From contig NZ_RSCL01000008.1 of assembly GCF_003991905.1 (NCBI RefSeq), positions 286,528-350,527 of the forward strand: a stretch of 64,000 nt of DNA, given 5' to 3'. Positions 1 to 9,942 of the stretch are shown here, one piece after another. The notes below the pieces were generated by a model. It was not told where the DNA came from. It was given only the letters and a program-made list of their open reading frames with translations, and ran no database searches. Positions within the stretch are counted from its first letter, which is position 1. The number at the start of each line of letters is the position of its first letter. The DNA comes from Dulcicalothrix desertica PCC 7102. Lineage in GTDB: Bacteria; Cyanobacteriota; Cyanobacteriia; Cyanobacteriales; Nostocaceae. The position numbers and the translations under genes are program-made.

Positions 1-103
1 TTGCGCCGTATTACAAGCAGCACTAAATACTAACAATGCTGCGCTTGATGACCAAAAAAAGAATTTTCTAGAAATTGACTTGTGCATTTATTTACTCCAT
101 AAT

Positions 104-546
104 TTAAGGTTTAGGTTTGCCTCTGCCAGAACTGCCAGCCCAAGGTGGTTATCCTTCCGGTGAACGAATTTCTATTACAGAACCATTAGAACGTCTGATA
201 TTGAAAGCATTAAATTCTTGACCAGATTTACTTAACTCTCCCTTGACAGAAATTTGCTCACCTTTGCTAAGATTGATTTGGCGCCAGTGAGGCGGACCCG
301 CATCAACAATTATTTGCCCTGTGCCATCGTTAAGCGTAAACTTGTTACCAACTATGCTTTGCACGCGACCAGATATTGCCATATTCCTAGGACGTTGCAA
401 ATCAGCAATTCTAATTGTTTGTAATTGGGCAGAAGGTAAGAAGCCTTATTACACACGCTTTTTAGCTTTCTCTAACTGGATAGTTATTTTAGCCATGCTG
501 CACTAGTTGCGGTAATAGCCAAAGCCAAAAAAAAATTTTGCTTCAT
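104..546 (-). pseudogene. decayed exported OB-fold (BOF-type) protein
   Basis: The reading frame at 149-400 encodes a small OB-fold-like domain (AISGRVQSIVGNKFTLNDG, later GEQISVKGEL), of the kind found in exported bacterial OB-fold proteins. The flanks look like broken parts of the same gene. Upstream, an ATG at 544-546 opens a signal-peptide-like stretch (MKQNFFLALAITATSAAWLK) that ends at a stop in another frame. In the domain frame the readable sequence begins only after two TAA codons (GFLPSAQLQTIRIADLQ). Downstream, a TAA at 149-151 is followed in frame by PPWAGSSGRGKPKP and a second TAA at 104-106, a typical end for such proteins, so CAA to TAA is likely. The domain alone could still be made from the TTG at 398-400. 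The pseudogene reading is inference from the frames; an 11-bp direct-repeat element lies upstream at 600-617. Confidence 0.6.
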
Positions 547-599
547 TTCTCAGCCTTTTTCCAAAATTTAATTATCAATTATTTTCATTTTTGGCGATA

Positions 600-617
600 A
601 ATATGACTGAAATGTGA
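600..617 (-). promoter_or_regulatory. 11-bp direct-repeat element (site 1)
   Basis: On the plus strand AATATGA (600-606) and AATGTGA (611-617) are spaced by exactly 11 bp. Read towards the OB-fold gene this gives TCACATTT followed by TCATATTT. TAATTG lies 17 nt after the second repeat. It belongs to the same family as the sites at 5349, 13541, 23882, 29316, 35202 and 35825. Binding by an OmpR-type regulator is inference. Confidence 0.5.
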
Positions 618-635
618 TTAACAAAAAAATATCAT

Positions 636-3600
636 TCACCTACTTCTCCCAAACTGTAAATTAGTAGGCGCCACAGGTTCAATATCAGAATCAAATCCAC
701 CAACTTGCAAAGTCCGCAGCACCCATACCATTGCTCCTTGCTCAATAAAAATTTTGGCAACAGTATCGCTAGTAAGACGAGGTAATATAGTTCTGAAGCT
801 TCCAATTGCTCTAACTAAATGTTTGAGAGGACGCTCTTCTAAACTCACTCCAAATGTGTATTCATGATTTTCCCAATCGGGGCGAAGATTATTAAATGGA
901 AGTAGTTTACGTTTGAGATGATAATTAAGCTGAACTAATTGCTCGAACCGTTCAGTCTGTTCAGGGAAATTTCTTAACCAGTTTTGCAAAGTGGCAGGAT
1001 TAGATTTAATATTTGTTTCCAACTGCTGAACACTTCCATAAAATGCCTGGTTAGCATCCTGAACACAGTTATTTGCAGGAGTAACGTAAGTACCACCCGT
1101 TCCATTACCAATACGGTAACGCGCGCTCATAGCTTCTAGATGTCGCATCAAGTTTAATAAAACTGAGCGCTGACCCTCACTGACTTCATATTCTTGTGTG
1201 AAAGCATCAAGTTTTATTAATAAATCTACTACAGGGCGAGTGCCTAACCACCCAAATTGACGGTCGCCCATAAAACGTGACCAGTGAATAGCTCCAGAAA
1301 TAATACCTTCGTGATTGTGAGTGTATACCTGATAATACTTGATATCAAACCTTAATTCATCACAAAGCGGTTCCCACACAACTTGAGCAATGCCATAGGC
1401 AAAATGTCCAAAATAAAGCGGACCTTTAGTAGCTTTTTCTTGCTTTTTACCACCAATCCCACCGTAAACATGAATCACCAAAGCATAATCGTGATTGCGC
1501 CAAGCATCAACGGATTGATTTTGTTGTTGAGGCACCAGTAAAGTAGATGATATGTGTCCCTTTTGAGCTTTTATATCTGCCCAAGATTGGTGTTTTAAAT
1601 AGTGGAGTGCAGGTTTTTCCCCGTGAATTACTTGATTTGGTTCAACACGTAGTAAAGCGCGCGGAGCGATTGCTTGTACTACAAATATCCCATTAATATC
1701 ATTGGCGCCATAGATATACCAACCTGTTTCATTAAGAGGAGAATTTTCAAGGCAATTGGTGGTAGAGGGATGAATACCTTGCTGATTTGCAATTACATGA
1801 GGTAGTTTTATTGTTTCCGAAATACCATCAAACTGACGTGAAGTGCGATTAAAGTGAACTACCCGAAATTCTTCTGGTGGATTGTTATGAGTATCTAAGG
1901 GATGCAAAAATTTAACTAAACCATAAAACCGTCCAGTAATTTGAGTAGGTTCTTGGGAAATATACAGATTTGTACGGTATTCATTTTGACTATCTGTTTC
2001 TTCAACTACCACAGGTTCAGGTAACATGACAATTACATCATCGTGAGGTCTTGCCCCCGCTAATGATTCTAAGGGATTTAAGGAGCGCCAATGATTTATT
2101 CGCTCAGGATGTACTCGTCCTTGTTTACTACTGTACTCTGCATCAGCATTAAAATGAACATCTTTACTAATTGCACGAACATAAGCTTGAACATCTGAGT
2201 CATTGCTCCACCTTAAGTTTACAATCTGTCCAACGAGGCGCCGATACGCAGAATCAGCGTGGTAAACTTCAAATAATGCACCTTGAACATTAGGGCGTTC
2301 TTCAGATGACGGCAAAATTAATCGCCCCATCCAGACTGCAATTGGTCGATATAACTCAGACGAAACGACTTGATTAATTGGGTAATTGCTTGGTTGGTTA
2401 AATGCGGCTTGCTGATAGCGCTCGTAATCACTAATTTTTTGTTTTTGAGTTAGTTTCATAGGTAATGTACCGCTGATAATTTTTATTACCCAGTCAATCG
2501 TTTGCTGCAAAAAACTCCGACCATCGGGTAAAAACTCATTTGGGTCCATTAATCCACCAGGCAACTGATGACCTACCGCACCAAGTGAAATAAAACTAAT
2601 TTTACCTTTACGCTTGGCACGATTCCAGTAAGATAAAAAGAACATTGGCCATCGCCCTGGAAACATAGATGAACCTATGCGCTCAACGGTGTCTTTATCC
2701 CCTACTAAATGATACAAATGAGTCAAATGCATAACATTAACATTGGCACTCATAACTCCCGCTAAAGATATAAGTTCGATTGGTGCATTAAGAGCTTGCC
2801 TGAGAAAAGGAGCTGCTCCTGCTCCCATTTGTCCACCACCGCTAAAACCAATTAATGTAATAGGGACACCGCTATTAGGTTGATAACCTTTCTCTAATAT
2901 ACTTTTGTAAATTACTTTGGCAATGCCAAAATTATAAATTTGTCCATAGCGTTGATCCGCAGAAACAGCGACAACTAATACATTACGAAGGTTAACAAAA
3001 AAACCTAATATACTAGCAGGATTTTTTACTTGCAACCGATTCGCCCAACGCCAGAAAATAGCTAGAGGACGATTACCAGTCAACGGTTTATTGCGAACTG
3101 AGTAAGGCATTATACCGTCAATTAGCAAAACATCTTGTGGTAGTGCAAGTGCTAACTTCTCAAGAAACTCTTGAATATCTGGCAAATACTCAAAGGTTGA
3201 TTGACCAACGCCATCGAGATAAACAATATATCTGGAAATTTTTTGAGGAGTAGGAGTAACTTTTACATCTGACTTCCAATTCTCTTTGCTATCATTAATT
3301 TCATCAGAGTACCAACCAGCCCACCACCCCAAAGCTTCTAACGGCGCCAGTAGTGCAGCAACTATAATACCTATAAAGCCAATCCAAAACAAATCAAATA
3401 CTAACTTTGGTATACTAGCCAAATCAGCAGACCAACCAAACCACCAACTTTGTACGGGAGACAAAATCAGCATTACCACAAATGTAATACAACCTAGCGT
3501 GAAAAGACCAATTATTTGCTGTTGGTGTCGTGACCGAGAAGACTTTTCTTGTTTTTCTCTAGATGAACTAGAAGCCGAATTACCCCAAGAGAGTAATCTT

Positions 3601-4226
3601 TGTTGCATCATTGCAAACACAGCTTGAGGGCGCCTGACAAGTTGAACTCCAGCAACTTGATTTACTAACCAATTTCCACACTCTGCTAATGGTTGTCCAA
3701 TAGTATTTTGTAATATCTGTAAAGTAAACCACCCAAATCCGACTGCTGCAAATGCCTGCCACGTACTAGTGTCAAGTACAACAGACAAACCAACCACCAT
3801 TGCAAGTAAACTCCACAAAGAAAGTAGTGTTAAAATAGGCACTCCTAAATAAGGAATTGCACCTAAAAAGCTAAACATTAATGGTGCATAGCTAAACCCT
3901 AAAATCTTAGCAATGGTTCTAAAAGGAGCATGATTAATAAATGGGCTAAAACTAATGACACTAGTGCTGCAAACGAGAAAAAAGTAACCCATCGCAAATA
4001 AAACAGCACCAACAATTAAGCAAAGAATAAACCGTAGGGGCTTGACGCGGTTCACAAATAAAACAATACTTTGTGCGACTTCTTGAGATAAACCTGCTGC
4101 TAAAACTATTATTAGCGCAATAGTTGCATCAACCCTTTGAGCATAAATTTGCTCAAACGCTCGAGGTTTAAGGGCAAGGACTGCTCCTAATAGTTCCCAA
4201 AATCGATTGAACTCTGCTTCGGTCAT
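636..4226 (-). CDS. large membrane protein: YIP1-like N-terminus, alpha/beta hydrolase core, unknown C-terminal half
   Basis: A 1196-residue protein of no named family that I recognise. Residues about 30-190 and 235-305 are strongly hydrophobic with several membrane segments, and the stretch around FSYAPLMFSFLGAIP (about 111-125) resembles YIP1-family membrane domains. From about 330 a soluble hydrolase-like domain begins (YIVYLDGVGQSTFEYLPD), with a nucleophile elbow GFSGGGQ near 460-466, an acidic candidate in LVGDKDTVE near 508-516 and a histidine in GAVGHQLPGG near 560. The remaining roughly 600 residues look soluble, with no motif I can name. This suggests a membrane-anchored esterase or lipase-like enzyme, but substrate and catalytic activity are unproven. 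The gene stands alone; its 3' end faces the decayed OB-fold gene. Confidence 0.72.
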   Translation of the reverse strand: MTEAEFNRFWELLGAVLALKPRAFEQIYAQRVDATIALIIVLAAGLSQEVAQSIVLFVNRVKPLRFILCLIVGAVLFAMGYFFLVCSTSVISFSPFINHAPFRTIAKILGFSYAPLMFSFLGAIPYLGVPILTLLSLWSLLAMVVGLSVVLDTSTWQAFAAVGFGWFTLQILQNTIGQPLAECGNWLVNQVAGVQLVRRPQAVFAMMQQRLLSWGNSASSSSREKQEKSSRSRHQQQIIGLFTLGCITFVVMLILSPVQSWWFGWSADLASIPKLVFDLFWIGFIGIIVAALLAPLEALGWWAGWYSDEINDSKENWKSDVKVTPTPQKISRYIVYLDGVGQSTFEYLPDIQEFLEKLALALPQDVLLIDGIMPYSVRNKPLTGNRPLAIFWRWANRLQVKNPASILGFFVNLRNVLVVAVSADQRYGQIYNFGIAKVIYKSILEKGYQPNSGVPITLIGFSGGGQMGAGAAPFLRQALNAPIELISLAGVMSANVNVMHLTHLYHLVGDKDTVERIGSSMFPGRWPMFFLSYWNRAKRKGKISFISLGAVGHQLPGGLMDPNEFLPDGRSFLQQTIDWVIKIISGTLPMKLTQKQKISDYERYQQAAFNQPSNYPINQVVSSELYRPIAVWMGRLILPSSEERPNVQGALFEVYHADSAYRRLVGQIVNLRWSNDSDVQAYVRAISKDVHFNADAEYSSKQGRVHPERINHWRSLNPLESLAGARPHDDVIVMLPEPVVVEETDSQNEYRTNLYISQEPTQITGRFYGLVKFLHPLDTHNNPPEEFRVVHFNRTSRQFDGISETIKLPHVIANQQGIHPSTTNCLENSPLNETGWYIYGANDINGIFVVQAIAPRALLRVEPNQVIHGEKPALHYLKHQSWADIKAQKGHISSTLLVPQQQNQSVDAWRNHDYALVIHVYGGIGGKKQEKATKGPLYFGHFAYGIAQVVWEPLCDELRFDIKYYQVYTHNHEGIISGAIHWSRFMGDRQFGWLGTRPVVDLLIKLDAFTQEYEVSEGQRSVLLNLMRHLEAMSARYRIGNGTGGTYVTPANNCVQDANQAFYGSVQQLETNIKSNPATLQNWLRNFPEQTERFEQLVQLNYHLKRKLLPFNNLRPDWENHEYTFGVSLEERPLKHLVRAIGSFRTILPRLTSDTVAKIFIEQGAMVWVLRTLQVGGFDSDIEPVAPTNLQFGRSR

Positions 4227-4591
4227 AATTCATAATAAATAGTTTGCAGTCTCAGAAAAATAAATCTGATTTTTTATAAAAAAATTGAACTTACTAATAT
4301 TTTTTTAATAACTAATATCCTAACAATATAAAATTTTTTGACATCTACCCAAGTATATATTTAAATGTATTGCTTTTGTGCTATTTTACAACAATTAATT
4401 ATTTTTTAGTAAATAACTATATTGTCACTTTCTACTCATATTTATCTTCAATACTAAGAATAAGCGTTTTCATTTAACATCCCTCACTTAAAGTTGTAGT
4501 TTATCAAATACGAGTTATTGGTAGACTACATTTCCTAAAAATTTTTCAAAATGTACGCTTCATTCATCTAACTAACGAATCAGTATCTGTT
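4227..4591. other. AT-rich intergenic region, divergent promoters
   Basis: 365 bp between two divergently oriented genes. Very AT-rich with runs of A and T. No open frame of note, no dispersed palindrome and no 11-bp direct-repeat element was seen. It presumably holds the promoters of both neighbours. Confidence 0.4.
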
Positions 4592-5308
4592 ATGATTAAT
4601 CGTCTTCTCACACAAACCTTGTCTGTACTTGGCATTACCTCTACTATTGTTGCTTCCAGCATGTTACAAGCAAATGCTCAAGAGGTTCAAAAAGTAAGTA
4701 ATGTAAACTCAAGCACAAAAGCCGCTGATTTACTCGTTCAGACAACCTATCCTCAAGCTCCAACTCAACAACAAACTCCTTATCAAACGCCAACTCAAAC
4801 TCAGCAACAAACTCCTTATCAAACACCTACTCAAACTCCAACCGAAATTCAGCAGCAAACTCCAACTCAAGCTCCATTCGTTTCTCCCGGAAGAGCAACT
4901 CGTGGAGGCTCTAGTTACATAGGAGTTGGTGGTAATCTCGGTATTGCAGGTGAAACAACATTGAGCGAAGGGTCTTTCGCTGTTATCAGTAAAATTGGAT
5001 TGACCAATAGTTTGTCAGTGCGTCCTGCTGCTTTAATTGGCGACAATGCTACTTTTCTTGTTCCCATAACTCTAGACTTTCCAATTGAAACAATAACAAA
5101 CACTGGACAAACCCAAATCAGCGCTTCTCCTTATGTAGGCGCCGGAGTGTCAGTATCAACAGCGGATGACAGCAACGTTGGTTTTCTGATTTCTGGTGGT
5201 TTAGATGTACCAGTTGCAGAACAATTAACAGCCAATGCGGCTTTAAATGTAAGTTTTTTAGATGACACCAATGTTGGCTTACTATTGGGTGTAGGCTATA
5301 ACTTCTAA
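4592..5308 (+). CDS. exported outer-membrane-like protein with PTQ-rich linker
   Basis: 238 residues. An N-terminal signal peptide ends near ANAQ (residue about 30). Residues about 50-100 form a low-complexity linker built from repeated TPYQTPTQTQQQ-like units. After SSYIGVGGNLGIAG come alternating hydrophobic strands ending in LLLGVGYNF, with a terminal Phe as in many outer-membrane beta-barrels. The C-terminal part therefore looks like a small barrel domain; a pore or adhesin role cannot be told from the sequence. A strong hairpin terminator follows at 5316-5357. No Shine-Dalgarno sequence is obvious before the ATG. Confidence 0.65.
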   Translation: MINRLLTQTLSVLGITSTIVASSMLQANAQEVQKVSNVNSSTKAADLLVQTTYPQAPTQQQTPYQTPTQTQQQTPYQTPTQTPTEIQQQTPTQAPFVSPGRATRGGSSYIGVGGNLGIAGETTLSEGSFAVISKIGLTNSLSVRPAALIGDNATFLVPITLDFPIETITNTGQTQISASPYVGAGVSVSTADDSNVGFLISGGLDVPVAEQLTANAALNVSFLDDTNVGLLLGVGYNF

Positions 5309-5315
5309 TCTATAT

Positions 5316-5357
5316 AGTGACTGCTATATGAGCGACAGCAACGTAGCAGTCACTTTT
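5316..5357 (+). terminator. Rho-independent-type terminator
   Basis: AGTGACTGCTA (5316-5326) pairs perfectly with TAGCAGTCACT (5344-5354) and is followed by TTT. It sits just after the barrel-like gene. Its 3' arm overlaps the first repeat of the regulatory element at 5349-5366, an unusual terminator/operator overlap. Confidence 0.65.
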
Positions 5358-5366
5358 AAATCACAT
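5349..5366 (+). promoter_or_regulatory. 11-bp direct-repeat element (site 2) with -10 hexamer
   Basis: GTCACTT (5349-5355) and ATCACAT (5360-5366), period 11 bp. The second repeat (TCACATTT, ending 5368) is followed after exactly 17 nt by TATAAA (5386-5391), placing the repeats at the -35 position of a promoter for the gene at 5411. The regulator is unknown. Confidence 0.58.
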
Positions 5367-5410
5367 TTAATTTTCATACTAAGCGTATAAAATAACGAGT
5401 CAAGTTAAAT

Positions 5411-5764
5411 ATGTTAATAGTTAACTTTTTTTTGACTTGGGTAATTGCGGCGGCATCGCTTTTGATAACAGCCTATATTGTACCAGGATTTAAATTTGAT
5501 AGCTTTGGTACTGCTGCTATTGCCGCATTAATTTTAGGCTTAGTAAATGCATTTGTTCGACCAATTGTATTTATTTTTACATTGCCTATAACTATTGTGA
5601 CTCTAGGTCTTTTCTTATTTGTTATCAACGCATTTATGCTCTGGTTTGTAGGAGTTTTGACACCTGGCTTTATAGTTAATGGTTTTATTCCTGCGCTATT
5701 AGCTTCGATTGTACTGACAATTGTTTCTACAGTTTTAGGACTATTTGTAAGAAATGTGACTTAA
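5411..5764 (+). CDS. phage-holin-4-type (YvlD-like) small membrane protein
   Basis: 117 residues, almost entirely hydrophobic, with four predicted membrane helices. The conserved segment GLVNAFVRPIVFIFTLPIT (about 43-61) is characteristic of the 4-TM phage holin superfamily IV / YvlD family. Despite the name these are chromosomal membrane proteins of uncertain function, often tied to envelope stress; nothing phage-like surrounds it. It is the first gene of a tight three-gene unit (29 nt to the phospholipase D gene, then 14 nt to the invertase gene) and carries the 11-bp direct-repeat element 43 bp upstream of its ATG. Confidence 0.83.
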   Translation: MLIVNFFLTWVIAAASLLITAYIVPGFKFDSFGTAAIAALILGLVNAFVRPIVFIFTLPITIVTLGLFLFVINAFMLWFVGVLTPGFIVNGFIPALLASIVLTIVSTVLGLFVRNVT

Positions 5765-5793
5765 ATGATTATTCAAACCCACTGACGAAAGCT

Positions 5794-7116
5794 ATGCAAA
5801 CCGGACAAAAGCGCTCAGGTAATCGACGAATATTAAATAAAAAGCCGTTATTATGTTTTGGTGGTGGTATCCTTTCTCTATTTGTTATTGGTTTTGGCTT
5901 TCTTTATTTACGAGGATTTTTTCGTCAAGAGCCAGAATACAAAATTACAAATATTCCTAACTTACAAGACAACCGCTTTCCACTGTTAGTAGTTAGTTTA
6001 TCTAATGCTTTAGCTACAAGCGGTCGTTTTACTAATTTCTGGATAGGTGCTGATGCAATTTATAAAGCGAGACTCGATGCAATTCGCAATGCTCGAAATT
6101 CAATTCGCTTTGAAACATATTATATGACACCTGGACGCCGTGCTAACAAGTTTGCAGCAGCTTTGATTGAACGTGCTAAAGCCGGAATAAAAGTACAACT
6201 TTTGATAGATGACTTTGGTACAGATTCTATTTCTGATGACTATTGGCAAAGGTTACGTCAAGCAGGTGCAGAGGTGCGCTTCTTTCGTAGCTTTGATGTT
6301 CGGGCGCCTTTAGAATATAATTCTCGAACTCATCGAAAATTATTATTAATTGATGGTCAACAAGCTTTGATAGGAGGTGCAGGAGTTTCTGATGAATGGG
6401 ATGGCAACCCGGAAATAGGTGATACTGCTCCTTGGTTGGATTTTGAAGTGAGTTATGAAGGAGAAATTGCCAGTGTTTTGAAGGGCAATTTTCTTCAAAA
6501 TTGGGCTTATACAGGTGGGACAGTAGATTTAGCAGAGGGTACATTTCGCTCACAACCAGAAGCCGAGAATAAATTTTATATAACTAATGATACTTCTACA
6601 TTAAGTGAATCTACAATGCGAATGCTATTTCAAATCAGCTTTTTGGCTGCTAGAAAGCGAATTTGGATTGGTAGTCCTTATTTTGTCCCTGATGCAAATA
6701 CACGTAATGTATTGATTCAAGCCAAAAATAAAGGTATTGATGTACGTGTGTTAACGATGGGAAGAAAAAATGATAAACCGATTGTTCATTTTGCTTCCCG
6801 TGAATTGTATGGTGAACTGTTAAAAGCTGGAATACAAATTTGTGAATATCAGCCTAGCATGATGCACGCCAAAGTAACCTTAATAGATAATAGCTGGGTA
6901 AGTGCAGGAAGCGCAAACTTTGACCCGCGCAGCTATCACCACAACGACGAGTTAAATGTTTCTACTAGTAATCCACAGCTAGTTAACAAAATAGAGAATT
7001 TTTTTGTAAAGTCTTTGGCATCGAGTCGGTGTTTTAGCTACTCTGAATGGGAAAATCGCGCATTTATAGAAAAAATGCAAGGTCAATTGGGATTGATTGT
7101 TAAACCTTTATTATAA
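5794..7116 (+). CDS. phospholipase D-family protein, cardiolipin synthase-like
   Basis: 440 residues with one N-terminal membrane anchor (about 18-40) and two HxKx4D phosphodiesterase motifs: H180/K182/D187 in [10 protein letters not shown] and H358/K360/D365 in [10 protein letters not shown], each followed by the usual Gly/Ser-rich strand ([18 protein letters not shown]). This two-HKD layout and length match bacterial cardiolipin synthases of the ClsA/ClsB type, which join two phosphatidylglycerols or transfer phosphatidyl groups. It could instead be a related phosphatidyltransferase. It lies between a holin-like membrane protein and an invertase, probably in one transcript; a membrane-lipid adjustment role fits the ion/osmotic theme. 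Confidence 0.83.
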   Translation: MQTGQKRSGNRRILNKKPLLCFGGGILSLFVIGFGFLYLRGFFRQEPEYKITNIPNLQDNRFPLLVVSLSNALATSGRFTNFWIGADAIYKARLDAIRNARNSIRFETYYMTPGRRANKFAAALIERAKAGIKVQLLIDDFGTDSISDDYWQRLRQAGAEVRFFRSFDVRAPLEYNSRTHRKLLLIDGQQALIGGAGVSDEWDGNPEIGDTAPWLDFEVSYEGEIASVLKGNFLQNWAYTGGTVDLAEGTFRSQPEAENKFYITNDTSTLSESTMRMLFQISFLAARKRIWIGSPYFVPDANTRNVLIQAKNKGIDVRVLTMGRKNDKPIVHFASRELYGELLKAGIQICEYQPSMMHAKVTLIDNSWVSAGSANFDPRSYHHNDELNVSTSNPQLVNKIENFFVKSLASSRCFSYSEWENRAFIEKMQGQLGLIVKPLL

Positions 7117-7130
7117 TCCTTTATATAACC

Positions 7131-8522
7131 ATGACTACCATTATTAATCATCAAAATTGGATAGAAGAATGCTGGAATCTTCTTGATAAATCCATCATTT
7201 ATTACCAGGAAAAACCTGTAGGTAACAAAGCTGCTCAAGACCCAACTCTAAAAGCGCTCAATTATGACCAGTGCTTTATTCGTGATTTTGTGCCGTCAGC
7301 ATTATTATTTTTGATGCATGGTAAAACAGATATTGTGCGTAACTTTTTGGATATTACCTTGAAGTTGCAAAGTCATGAAAAAGAAATGGATTGCTTTCAA
7401 CCTGGTCCGGGTTTAATGCCTGCCAGTTTTAAGGTAGTATTTAATGGAGAAGAATTTTTAAGCGCTGATTTTGGAGAACACGCGATTGGTCGTGTCCCTC
7501 CTGTTGATTCTTGCTTATGGTGGATTCTTTTATTAAGAGCATATTGTAAAGCAACAGGTGATTTGAGCTTTGCCCATCAACCAAAATATCAAGAAGGAAT
7601 AAAGCTAATTCTCGATTTATGTTTGGCACATCGGTTTGCAATGTATCCTACACTGTTAGTTCCTGATGGCGCCTTTATGATTGACCGTCGTATGGGAGTA
7701 TCGGGACATCCTTTAGAAATTCAAGTATTATTTTATACGGCTTTACGTGCAGCGCGTGAGTTAATTTTACAGAATGAAGATAAACATTATCACCGTATTG
7801 AACAGCGATTAAGTACATTAAGTTATCACGTCCGTGAGTATTACTGGATAGATTTGCAACGTTTAAATGAAATTTACCGCTATGAAAGTGAAGAGTTTGG
7901 TAAAGAAGTTGCAAATAAATTTAATATTTACGCAGAATCTATTCCCGATTGGTTAACTGAGTGGTTGCCAGAAAATGGAGGATACTTAGCAGGTAATCTT
8001 GGACCCGGATTAATGGATTTTCGCTTCTTTGCTTTGGGTAATTTAATGGCTATCTTGACTTCTTTAGCTAGCAAAGAAGAAGCTAATAGTATTATGAATC
8101 TATTTGAGCAACGCTGGCATAATTTAATTGGTTTTATGCCTGTAAAAATTTGCTTCCCTGCTTTAGAAGGTTTAGAGTGGCGAATTGTCACAGGATGTGA
8201 CCATAAAAATACTCCTTGGTCTTACCATAATGGAGGTAACTGGCCAGTTTTACTTTGGCTTTTTGTTGCAGCAGCACAAAAAACAGGTCGAGTAGACCTA
8301 GCTGAACGAGCAATAAAAATTGCTGAAAATCGTTTAATAATCGATAAATTTCCTGAATATTACGACGGTAGAAATGGTCGCTTGATAGGAAAAGAATCTA
8401 GAACTTTTCAAACTTGGACAATAGCTGGGTTACTAGCGGCGAAAGAATTTATGGATAATCCTCACAACTTAAAGTTAATTAGTTTTGACGATATTGCTAC
8501 AAGTCCTGGTTGTAGTATTTAA
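7131..8522 (+). CDS. alkaline/neutral invertase (GH100), copy 1
   Basis: 463 residues, the full length of cyanobacterial GH100 invertases, with no signal peptide, so cytosolic. Family blocks are present: [18 protein letters not shown] (about 44-61), [44 protein letters not shown] and [15 protein letters not shown], plus [16 protein letters not shown] near the end. It hydrolyses sucrose to glucose and fructose at neutral to alkaline pH. A paralogue at 43645-45033 shares all these blocks. Its position as last gene of the holin-like/phospholipase D unit suggests co-expression with envelope genes and a role in removing the compatible solute sucrose. Which Nostoc homologue (InvA or InvB) it matches cannot be decided here. 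Confidence 0.9.
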   Translation: MTTIINHQNWIEECWNLLDKSIIYYQEKPVGNKAAQDPTLKALNYDQCFIRDFVPSALLFLMHGKTDIVRNFLDITLKLQSHEKEMDCFQPGPGLMPASFKVVFNGEEFLSADFGEHAIGRVPPVDSCLWWILLLRAYCKATGDLSFAHQPKYQEGIKLILDLCLAHRFAMYPTLLVPDGAFMIDRRMGVSGHPLEIQVLFYTALRAARELILQNEDKHYHRIEQRLSTLSYHVREYYWIDLQRLNEIYRYESEEFGKEVANKFNIYAESIPDWLTEWLPENGGYLAGNLGPGLMDFRFFALGNLMAILTSLASKEEANSIMNLFEQRWHNLIGFMPVKICFPALEGLEWRIVTGCDHKNTPWSYHNGGNWPVLLWLFVAAAQKTGRVDLAERAIKIAENRLIIDKFPEYYDGRNGRLIGKESRTFQTWTIAGLLAAKEFMDNPHNLKLISFDDIATSPGCSI

Positions 8523-8545
8523 TTTACAGCAATTTTATAAACCAT

Positions 8546-8573
8546 GTAGAGACTAAACATGTTTAGTCTCTAC
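8546..8573. repeat. 28-bp GTAGAGAC palindrome
   Basis: A perfect 14+14 inverted repeat: GTAGAGACTAAACA followed directly by its reverse complement. Members of the same family (GTAGAGAC...GTCTCTAC) occur at 33707, 40981, 41781, 45337 and 54424. It lies in a convergent gap after the invertase gene and may also act as a bidirectional terminator. Confidence 0.8.
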
Positions 8574-8613
8574 TGATCCGTTACATCCGTAATTATCATA
8601 TATTTAAAGAATA

Positions 8614-9939
8614 TTAGTTTTGCGTTAACATTTGTACTGCTATGTCGTACTGATGTTCTACATCCTTACAGTCCTCCTTGCAAGAAAGTGCTTCACTGCT
8701 ACCTTGTAAAATCATATCAGCATGGCGCCGTAGTGCTTCTTTTTGTTCGGGGTGATGCGTAAAATTGGCGATACAAGCTATAGCTTCTAACAAGCGAATC
8801 GTTACTGCAACATCTGAAGTACTATATTGACGAATTTGGTTGAAAGCTGCATCTGTTAGTCCTGCAAATGTTACTGGTTCAGCAATTACACGCAAATTGT
8901 TGTTTTTATCGTAGCGGTAAGAAGAAGGAATATCTCTTTGAGCAAAATTAGAAAGTCCAGCACTGAGTCTGTCGATACAGCGAATTGCAGTAAATGGGTC
9001 GTTTATACCAGGAGAAATAGCACGAAGCGCAATTTCAACTAGCTGATTAACAGGGAATTCTACATCTTGCTGTTCGGTACGTTCTTTACCAAAAAGAAAC
9101 GCATCGTTAATTTTTTCTGTTAATTTATGATTTGCACGTTCCCCAGGAAAAATTTTAACCAAACTGGCGCCTTCAACAACAAACTTTCCCGGTCGAGTTA
9201 AAATTTTTAAAATTATATTATACTGACAAGCAATCTTTATTAATTCCTCGTCATCTATTCCCTGCACATAACCATTTCTAGTAGCTTTGATTGGGTAAGC
9301 TTCTTCTTCAAAGTTTGCTGGTATTTCTATAATAAATTGATTATCGGCTATACTATGTCCAATTCTTTGGGGAAACAATCGCTCAATTGCATGGTGTAAT
9401 TCATCACTAGCACTTTTGATAACGTGTGATGCTTGAATAATAGTTGATGCGTGATCAATAAAGTAAATCAGTACGCAAATACAGATAAACGCTAGTATCA
9501 TACCAACTGTTACCGAAAGTGGCGGCACAAAGATATTGTAGCCCTCTGCGCGGATAGTTCGCAGTACAAGCAAACAGTAAACAAAGGTAGAAATAAACGT
9601 GCCTAACACTAGCTGATTACCTGTATCCTGCATAAAATTACGCAGCAGTCGCGGACCAAAATTAGAAGCGGCAAGTTGAAGAGCAACGATTGTAATTGAA
9701 AAGGCTGTACCAGTAACAGTCATTATGGAACCAGCAACGGTTGAAAGTAAGGCTCTAGCTCCATCTGGCCCACCAGAATAAATCCAGCCCCACTCCTTTA
9801 TTACTCCATAATTACCAGCACGGTCTATCTTTAACATTGCCACTGCTAGACCAACAGATGCAATTGCCATAAGTGTGGGCACAAACCAGTAGCTTGAATG
9901 AAGCGTGTCCCAGAGTTTACTTAACTTAATGTTTTTCAT
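8614..9939 (-). CDS. DUF2254 family membrane protein
   Basis: 441 residues. Four hydrophobic segments occupy about 15-165, including the block AGSIMTVTGTAFSITIVALQLAASNFGPRLLRNFMQD, which is typical of DUF2254. A long cytoplasmic C-terminal part carries the conserved EIALRAISPGINDPFTAI (about 300-317). The function of the family is not established. It starts only 3 nt after the MscS-type gene stop, so the two are almost certainly one transcript; pairing with a mechanosensitive channel suggests a membrane-tension or ion-related job (inference). Confidence 0.83.
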   Translation of the reverse strand: MKNIKLSKLWDTLHSSYWFVPTLMAIASVGLAVAMLKIDRAGNYGVIKEWGWIYSGGPDGARALLSTVAGSIMTVTGTAFSITIVALQLAASNFGPRLLRNFMQDTGNQLVLGTFISTFVYCLLVLRTIRAEGYNIFVPPLSVTVGMILAFICICVLIYFIDHASTIIQASHVIKSASDELHHAIERLFPQRIGHSIADNQFIIEIPANFEEEAYPIKATRNGYVQGIDDEELIKIACQYNIILKILTRPGKFVVEGASLVKIFPGERANHKLTEKINDAFLFGKERTEQQDVEFPVNQLVEIALRAISPGINDPFTAIRCIDRLSAGLSNFAQRDIPSSYRYDKNNNLRVIAEPVTFAGLTDAAFNQIRQYSTSDVAVTIRLLEAIACIANFTHHPEQKEALRRHADMILQGSSEALSCKEDCKDVEHQYDIAVQMLTQN

Positions 9940-9942
9940 AGG

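Noticed and set aside
5411-5764. Prophage lysis gene
   Set aside because: The protein is of the chromosomal 4-TM holin-like/YvlD family; no phage structural, integrase or lysin gene is present.
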